From: an uncultured Myxococcales bacterium
GTDB lineage: Bacteria; Myxococcota_A; Polyangia; Polyangiales; Polyangiaceae
Length of the DNA: 64,000 bases
Direction of reading: 5' to 3'
Assembly (NCBI GenBank): GCA_937872925.1
Contig: CALMUT010000028.1
Location: 18,409-82,408, forward strand
Part shown: positions 59,590 to 64,000 of the stretch, one piece after another
How the letters are laid out: each line of letters opens with the position of its first letter
How positions within the stretch are numbered: the first letter of the stretch is position 1
The notes under the pieces: model-generated
The model's input: the letters and a program-made list of their open reading frames with translations, nothing else
What the model was told of the DNA's origin: nothing
The model's database searches: none
Program-made: the position numbers and the translations under genes

Positions 59590-61035
59590 ATGAACAATGG
59601 ATCTGACGTGCTTGCTCGTTTTGACCGACGCTTGAGGCTGTTGGCTTCCCTCGTCGCCTTTGGGTGCTGCTTGGTAGCGTCTGGCTGCGGTGGAGACGAT
59701 GCTTCCGGGGCGAGCGGCAGCGGCGGAAGCATCAGCAGTGGCGGCACCGCAGGGAACGGAAGCGGAGGCTCTGCCGCTGCAGCGAGTGGGGGCGCGGCAG
59801 GTAGCGCTGGGACTTCCGGCAGCGCCGGCGGCAATACGGATGGCGGCACTCCGGATGGCAGCAGCTCGACAGCGGTCAACTTCAGCGTGTACGGGGCGTC
59901 CGGGGACGGCGCGAGCGACGACACCGCTCAGCTGCAAGCGGCTTTGGACGCGGAAGGCGATCTGATCGCGGCCCCTGGCGCGACCTTCCGGATCAGCGCG
60001 ACGCTCAAGATCAACCAGGCGTTTGCGCACACCATCAACTGGAACGGTGCAACCGTGGTCACGACCGCGGCCCTGCAGCCCATGATCCTGATCGACAAGC
60101 GATCCAGCAATGGCGGCCTCACCACGATGCGAAGCCTGCTCGTCGACGGCAACAAGAAGGCCACCCACGGGGTCGATGTCAATTCCCGGGTCACCCTGAC
60201 CAACGTGGACGCCACTGGGTTCAGGCAGCCTACGTCAAGTAGCCCGGCAGGCTTCCGCATCAACCTCTACGACGATCCGAACGCCCACGGGACCTGGAGC
60301 TTCGACGGCTGCGACGTGAACGACATCGTCGGTACGTCCAACGGTATTACGACGGACTCGCTGGGAGCGGCGAATGGGTACCTGATCTATTGGAAGGCCG
60401 TACCGAAGACCAAGATCACACTGGACGTGAAGAACGCTACCGTGCGCGACTGTTGGGGCGAGGATGCGCAGAACGTGGCGATCTTTTCCCCCGGCCTCGA
60501 CATCAGCGGAAGCAGCAGCGGGACGGTCTGGACGAACATGACCTTTTTGGATTGGGAGCGCCGCGCGATCAAGGGGTTTGCCGGCAACAACACCTTCAAG
60601 AAGTGCAGCTTCACCGATCCGGATCCCACTAACCCGAAGCTGTATTCGAGCAACAAGTCTGGGATGGTCGTGGTGGGCCCGGGAAGCGGAGCAACAGGCG
60701 CCGACAATCAAGTCTTCGAGAACTGCAGCTTCAATCAAGCGGGTTATGACGGGCGCGTGATCGTCTCCGACACCAACAACGTGTACTTCCGGAACTGCAC
60801 TTGGACCGGCGGATCCGACCTTCTGTTCACTTCCTTCGGCGCGGGCGGCGTGGGCAAAGTCGAGGTGTGCTCGGGGACCTTTGGCAAGGGCTCGACGGTT
60901 GGGGACTACGGCGGGATCACGTACAAAGGAAACGACGTCATTTCACTGGACACCGACAACACCTATGTCGAAACGAACTACGTCACGGTGAGCCCCAGCT
61001 ACTATCAGGAAGTCAATCTGAGCTGTGCTCCTTGA
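59590..61035 (+). CDS. Beta-helix (pectate-lyase-superfamily) Gly-linker lipoprotein
   Basis: 481 aa from ATG 59590 (in-frame starts exist up to 59554). The signal peptide ends at the lipobox VASGC (Cys ~33). A Gly/Ser/Ala linker follows (~38-95). The domain starts NFSVYGASGDGASDDTAQLQ, the classic Pectate_lyase_3 opening (tail-spike/GH28-like). Beta-helix coils follow (TLKINQAFAHTINWNGATVV; SRVTLTNVDATGFRQPTSSS; NQVFENCSFNQAGYD; NVYFRNCTWTGGSD). It could bind or cleave a polysaccharide; no catalytic Asp pair assigned. Confidence 0.85.
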   Translation: MNNGSDVLARFDRRLRLLASLVAFGCCLVASGCGGDDASGASGSGGSISSGGTAGNGSGGSAAAASGGAAGSAGTSGSAGGNTDGGTPDGSSSTAVNFSVYGASGDGASDDTAQLQAALDAEGDLIAAPGATFRISATLKINQAFAHTINWNGATVVTTAALQPMILIDKRSSNGGLTTMRSLLVDGNKKATHGVDVNSRVTLTNVDATGFRQPTSSSPAGFRINLYDDPNAHGTWSFDGCDVNDIVGTSNGITTDSLGAANGYLIYWKAVPKTKITLDVKNATVRDCWGEDAQNVAIFSPGLDISGSSSGTVWTNMTFLDWERRAIKGFAGNNTFKKCSFTDPDPTNPKLYSSNKSGMVVVGPGSGATGADNQVFENCSFNQAGYDGRVIVSDTNNVYFRNCTWTGGSDLLFTSFGAGGVGKVEVCSGTFGKGSTVGDYGGITYKGNDVISLDTDNTYVETNYVTVSPSYYQEVNLSCAP

Positions 61036-61653
61036 GTCACCGGCGCTTGATTGAGCATTTCCCTTGGAGGTTTCTCGCCCGATAGCGGCGTGCTGGCAGC
61101 TCGAGTGGCGCGCTTTTGCGTGCCGGAACCTTTATACGCACGCCAACGGCGATCAACATGAACGGGCCCTTGCCCACGAGTCGAAGCAACGAGACGAGGG
61201 CGTGCCATCGGCTAGAAACTGGACCTGCTTGGGAGTCTCCCGCTGGGGAAGAGTCCTGCGGCGCGACCAACACAGGCAGAGTCACGGAAAGGGGGCTGCT
61301 GCAAAGTAAGTCCAAAAGATGCTCACCAGAGCGAGCGCGTTGCGGACATGGCCGAGCATGTCCCTCGAAATGCTCACGAATCCGCGCAAGTTGTCGGGAT
61401 GGGTCGTGAGCCGTCACGCGCGTGTCGAATGCCGGCAAGCGCTCGGGACCCGAGCCCTTGGAGTTGCTCCGCGCTCGGCTCGAAAGCGGGATCCGAAAAT
61501 TGATCTCTGCGGCCATTCCGCCTTGTTGCTCCAGTCCGTGCGTCCTCGGCCAGGGTGCCACGCGGGTCGACGACAACGTTCGTCGCTGCCTCCGGCCTCA
61601 CGACTTCCCCCAAACCTGTCCTTGCCCGCCGCGCTGGCGCGGGTGACCCGGTT
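61036..61653. other. Intergenic region without a clear gene
   Basis: This 618-bp stretch has several overlapping short frames on both strands, none with a credible start, composition or motif. The minus-strand frame ending at 61037 (LVGKGPFMLIAVGVRI) looks only loosely protein-like. The right end holds copy A of the ~105-bp repeat (61538-61645). Confidence 0.5.
61538..61645. repeat. ~105-bp intergenic repeat, copy A
   Basis: It shares long identical blocks with 63273-63374: TGCGTCCTCGGCCA, TCGCTGCCTCCGGCC, TTCCCCCAAACCT and CCCGCCGCGCTGGCGCGGGTG (written in blocks). The last contains the hairpin CCGCGC-TG-GCGCGG. Confidence 0.8.
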
Positions 61654-61862
61654 CTAGGGCTCGCCGCGCTCAGCTTTTCGTGCGCGCTCTCGGAGCATGA
61701 ACAGATACAGCCCCTCCACCTTGTCGCGGGCCCAGGGGGTTCTGCGCAGAAACTTGAGGCTCGAAGAGATGCTCGGCTCGTGGGTGAGCAGCGAATGGCC
61801 ACTTCTCGACCGAGCGCGGGCCACCCATAGTGGGCCACGAACTCGGTCACACCGCAGGCCAC
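61654..61862 (-). pseudogene. Frameshifted, shortened VF530-family gene relic
   Basis: The minus strand encodes the two halves of a VF530 (DUF2132)-like protein in different frames: GVTEFVAHYGWPALGREVAI, then after a shift near 61786-61790, THEPSISSSLKFLRRTPWAR and DKVEGLYLFMLRERARKAER to TAG 61654. In intact family members HYGW...IRCF-THDPS..SSLKFLRRTPWAR is continuous. One missing base in CGCTGC(T)TCACC explains the shift; the segment between GVT and HYGW is also about five codons short. No good start codon or SD precedes it. It might be a sequencing error only for the shift, not for the N-terminal loss. Confidence 0.7.
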
Positions 61863-61863
61863 G

Positions 61864-63081
61864 TCACAGCTGCTGCTGGTATTCGCTGACCGCTGGGAAC
61901 CGCGTCTGGATCGAAGCGAAAGGGTCGCCGCTCTTGCAGTGCAACGTTTCTTCTAGCGCGGCGGCCGTGGCGTAGTTCACGATCGCGCGACTGTCGGCCT
62001 GAGACAGCTGATCGGCCGGGCAATCGAACAAGGCGCCGGCCAGGTTGGCGTTCTTGATCTGATACTTTTGCGCGACTTGCAGGATATTCAGGCCGCTCGC
62101 GCTCTTCAGCCAGCATAGGTCGGAAGGAAACAGGTGACTGCCCTTGGCCAGCCCAAGCAGGCGCTTCTTCGTGGGTGAGGCAGCGTAGCCTTCGACCGTC
62201 TTGGAATACGCGACGACCTTGTCGGCCAGGCCGCCCATGACCAAAGTCGAACTCAGCTCACTGCCCGGCTGGGGGCCGCCGGCGGCCAAGGGCATGAGTA
62301 CCTGCGCGTCGCCTCCACGATCGGCAACTGCACCGCCGCCGGCACTGTGCCCCGCCATGCCGATGCGCGCCGTGTCGAGCGCGCCGTCCAAGAACGCCAG
62401 CTCCTGCGTCGTGCCAGCGACCGCGCCGAGCAGCGCGTCGAGGTCGCCCTTCAAGTCCCGCGCCAGCTTAAAGTCGAGCATGTCGCCCAGGTACAGCCCG
62501 GGATGATCCGCCGCCACGACGACGAAACCGCGGCTGGCCCAGTGCTCCATCTGCGTCAGCGACTGGGTCCGGAAAGCGGCGGTGCCATGCACGAAGACCA
62601 CGACCGGATACGGACCGCGCGCGGCATCCACCGGCAGATCGGAGAAGCTCGTCGAGAGTTGCAGCGGGTTCTCCGAGTCGGGGATCTTGCTCTGCTCGGA
62701 AGCCGGCAACCAAGCTCGGATATCGTATGTCTTAGCGGATTTGCCTGCGTCGCTCCCGAGCGCCGCGGGGTACCACACCTCGGTCGTCAGCTTGCCGACC
62801 TGCAGTGTGCGCGCTCCCACCGGCCACGGCCCGCGCGCCGCGAAGTCGGCGCCCGGGTCGAGCAGCACGACGCTGGCGTTGCAGCCTTCGACTTCCGTTG
62901 GCGCGCCGCCGCCACCACTCGCGCCGCCGCCACCACTTGAGCCGCCGCCACCGCTCGCGCCGCCGCCACCGCTCGCGCCGCCACTGCCACCTGCGCCCGC
63001 TGCCCCCGCGTCGTCCGAGCCCCCGCAGCCGGCCACGCCGAAAAGCAACCCGACCAATCCGCCGACGATGAGCATGCGCAT
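61864..63081 (-). CDS. Alpha/beta-hydrolase (PAF-acetylhydrolase/chlorophyllase-like) Gly-linker lipoprotein
   Basis: 405 aa from ATG 63081; the frame continues to 63477 without a signal peptide. The lipobox is GVAGC (Cys ~19), followed by a Gly/Ser linker encoded by 18-bp tandem repeats. The hydrolase fold has the oxyanion strand VVVFVHGTAAF, the nucleophile elbow GMAGHSAGGG (Ser in GHSAG), an acid strand around TLVMGGLADKVV and the catalytic His in GSHLFPSDLC. It resembles PAF-acetylhydrolase/dienelactone-type lipases. Exported and lipid-anchored, it would hydrolyse esters outside the cell. Cys pairs occur near the end. Confidence 0.86.
   Translation of the reverse strand: MRMLIVGGLVGLLFGVAGCGGSDDAGAAGAGGSGGASGGGGASGGGGSSGGGGASGGGGAPTEVEGCNASVVLLDPGADFAARGPWPVGARTLQVGKLTTEVWYPAALGSDAGKSAKTYDIRAWLPASEQSKIPDSENPLQLSTSFSDLPVDAARGPYPVVVFVHGTAAFRTQSLTQMEHWASRGFVVVAADHPGLYLGDMLDFKLARDLKGDLDALLGAVAGTTQELAFLDGALDTARIGMAGHSAGGGAVADRGGDAQVLMPLAAGGPQPGSELSSTLVMGGLADKVVAYSKTVEGYAASPTKKRLLGLAKGSHLFPSDLCWLKSASGLNILQVAQKYQIKNANLAGALFDCPADQLSQADSRAIVNYATAAALEETLHCKSGDPFASIQTRFPAVSEYQQQL
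62902..62990 (-). repeat. 18-bp tandem coding repeats (Gly linker)
   Basis: About five near-identical 18-bp units encode the six-residue Gly/Ser/Ala pattern (GASGGG type) between the lipobox and the hydrolase domain. In-frame slippage would vary linker length without breaking the gene. Confidence 0.7.
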
Positions 63082-63497
63082 GACGCGAAAAGTATAGCAG
63101 GCGCGGCGGGCATGCCGAGACTCAGTTCTCGTCGGCGAAGGCTTCCGCAGCAAGCTGGTTGGCCCCGGCAGCGGGTGCCGGGCGAGAATTAGCGGCTCAC
63201 CAGATCTTTGAGCGCCTTCAGGGCCGTTGCGCGGACCTTCTTGCTCGCCGGCTTTAGGGGTTGCCCCCATCTGTGCGTCCTCGGCCACTGCGCGTCGCAG
63301 TCGACGAATATCTGCGTCGCTGCCTCCGGCCGCACGCCTTCCCCCAAACCTCGCCCGCCGCGCTGGCGCGGGTGCGCGTGGGTTGGCGCGCTGCGCGTAA
63401 GTGCGCGCCGCGTCACGCCTCCTGCGACCGAAGGGAACCCCTCGGGGGCGCATGGGTGGGCGTAGCCCGCCAGCCAATCCGGGACCTCGGAGGTGTT
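63082..63497. other. Intergenic region with repeat copy B
   Basis: This 416-bp gap separates the divergent hydrolase and DUF559 genes. It contains repeat copy B (63273-63374). The minus-strand frame ending at 63189 (KVRATALKALKDLVSR) has protein-like composition but no start I trust. Confidence 0.5.
63273..63374. repeat. ~105-bp intergenic repeat, copy B
   Basis: Same element as 61538-61645, about four-fifths identical with short indels. It lies 124 bp before the DUF559 start. Confidence 0.8.
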
Positions 63498-63827
63498 GTG
63501 CAAAGGCCCGCGCAAAGTTTGTCTCGTCGTCGTCAGCTTCAAGAGCGCGCTCGCGGTATGCGCGCGTCGCCCTCGCGGCTGGAGCAGGTGCTGTTTGGCG
63601 CCATTCGCGGCAGGCGGCTTGGGGTGCACGTGAAGCGCCAGGTCGTGCTCGGTCGCTTCATTTCGGACTTCGTCGTCGCGTCGCATCGCTTGGTCATCGA
63701 AGTGGATGGCCCGCAGCATGCGCTGCGGCGTACTGCTGACGCGCGTCGGGACCGGGCGCCGCAGCGGCGGGGTTATCGCGTGATCCGCGCCAGCGACGCC
63801 AGCGCGGATGACGTCCGGGTTCGATGA
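63498..63827 (+). CDS. DUF559 (VSR/PD-(D/E)XK-like) endonuclease-family protein
   Basis: 109 aa from GTG 63498, placed by GGAGG at 63488-63493; ATG 63558 would cut off the conserved start. The DUF559 core is complete: MRASPSRLEQVLFGAIRGRR, then VKRQVVLGRFISDFVVASHR, LVIEVDGPQH and DARRDRAPQRRGYRVIRASD. The Asp in ISDFV and Glu/Asp in IEVDG match the PD-(D/E)XK-type active site of VSR-like nucleases. Such short stand-alone DUF559 genes are widespread and scattered; a role in DNA repair or mobile DNA is unproven. It follows copy B of the ~105-bp repeat. Confidence 0.85.
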   Translation: MQRPAQSLSRRRQLQERARGMRASPSRLEQVLFGAIRGRRLGVHVKRQVVLGRFISDFVVASHRLVIEVDGPQHALRRTADARRDRAPQRRGYRVIRASDASADDVRVR

Positions 63828-63958
63828 CGTACTTTCGCGTATTCGCGCTGCCCTTGAGGCGTGAAAGGCGCTGCGTAGAACGTCGTTATTCACCAGATTG
63901 CTCGCGCGGCGCCCAGCGCGAGAAGCGACGCACAGGGCCGCCAATCGCCGCTCGGGTG

Positions 63959-63984
63959 GGCCTGGGCGGTTGCCCGCCCAGGCC
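63959..63984. terminator. Perfect 11-bp hairpin near window end
   Basis: GGCCTGGGCGG (63959-63969), loop TTGC, CCGCCCAGGCC (63974-63984). No T-run follows. It lies 131 bp after the DUF559 stop in a stretch (63828-64000) with no other feature seen. Confidence 0.5.
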
Positions 63985-64000
63985 TCCCACAGATCCGGAC

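Noticed and set aside
61037..61576. A 179-aa minus-strand frame in the gap after the beta-helix gene
   Set aside because: Low-complexity composition, no signal, motif or SD; it overlaps repeat copy A.
63189..63944. A 251-aa minus-strand frame covering repeat copy B and the DUF559 gene
   Set aside because: The strand opposite carries a family-matching nuclease with a proper SD. Only the last ~25 residues look protein-like, too little to call a gene.
1..64000. tRNA, rRNA, CRISPR, toxin-antitoxin or prophage modules
   Set aside because: I looked for TPsiC-type arms, regular repeat-spacer arrays, integrases and capsid/tail genes and saw none I could support.

Overview
The window is GC-rich, gene-dense chromosomal DNA with the marks of a myxobacterium, most likely of the Polyangiales (Sorangium/Polyangium-like). 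The evidence is a Ser/Thr kinase with the VHRDVSPQNI catalytic loop, many lipoproteins whose lipobox Cys is followed by Gly/Ser/Ala-rich linkers, three proteins with MYXO-CTERM-type tails, DUF1552/DUF1592 and DUF2330 proteins, and an AgmX-like TonB-type C-terminus. I see no rRNA, tRNA, CRISPR array, prophage or intact transposase. Region 1-16.7 kb: a truncated RCC1-repeat protein; a winged-helix regulator divergent from a Ser/Thr kinase + TPR/PEGA-like pair; a DUF1592-DUF1552 secreted operon; an RlmI-type rRNA methyltransferase; an outer-membrane barrel protein; a large HzsA-like lipoprotein with CXnCH motifs; a TonB-like protein; an Lnt-like N-acyltransferase; and an EF-hand lipoprotein. Three CRP/FNR-like half-palindromes lie upstream of the two CXnCH-bearing proteins. 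Region 16.8-23.1 kb: an ECF sigma factor, a very small anti-sigma-like membrane protein and a CpxP/CnrX-like periplasmic sensor, followed by a MacA-MacB(ATPase)-MacB(permease)-TolC operon. The sigma gene and the macA gene share the promoter-like element GGRAAC-N13-CGTCT, so I infer one envelope-stress/efflux regulon. Region 23.3-37.2 kb: a Cys-rich lipoprotein, a DUF1003 protein, a histidine kinase/NtrC-type regulator pair with an extra receiver protein, a small Lys/Ala-rich secreted peptide, a beta-helix MYXO-CTERM protein, a DUF2330 protein behind a five-copy heptamer repeat, an SGNH-like lipoprotein, and a two-gene operon (34.9-37.2 kb) that I cannot assign. Region 37.5-54.9 kb: a dense secretome block with Gly-linker lipoproteins, an M23 peptidase, two endonuclease/exonuclease/phosphatase-fold proteins, an amidase with thrombospondin-type-3 repeats, beta-helix proteins and Cys-rich proteins. 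Three intergenic paired copies of a 19-bp repeat punctuate it. The block also holds a diacylglycerol-kinase-like protein and a coupled pair of unknown genes ending in a Cys-rich small protein. Lytic/predatory or scavenging functions are plausible but inferred. Region 55.1-64 kb: a translationally coupled VOC-ArsR-SRPBCC operon behind a palindromic operator; a LysR regulator divergent from an NmrA-like SDR and an aldo-keto reductase; a beta-helix lipoprotein; an alpha/beta-hydrolase lipoprotein; a frameshifted VF530-family relic; a DUF559 endonuclease-like gene; and two copies of a ~105-bp intergenic repeat.
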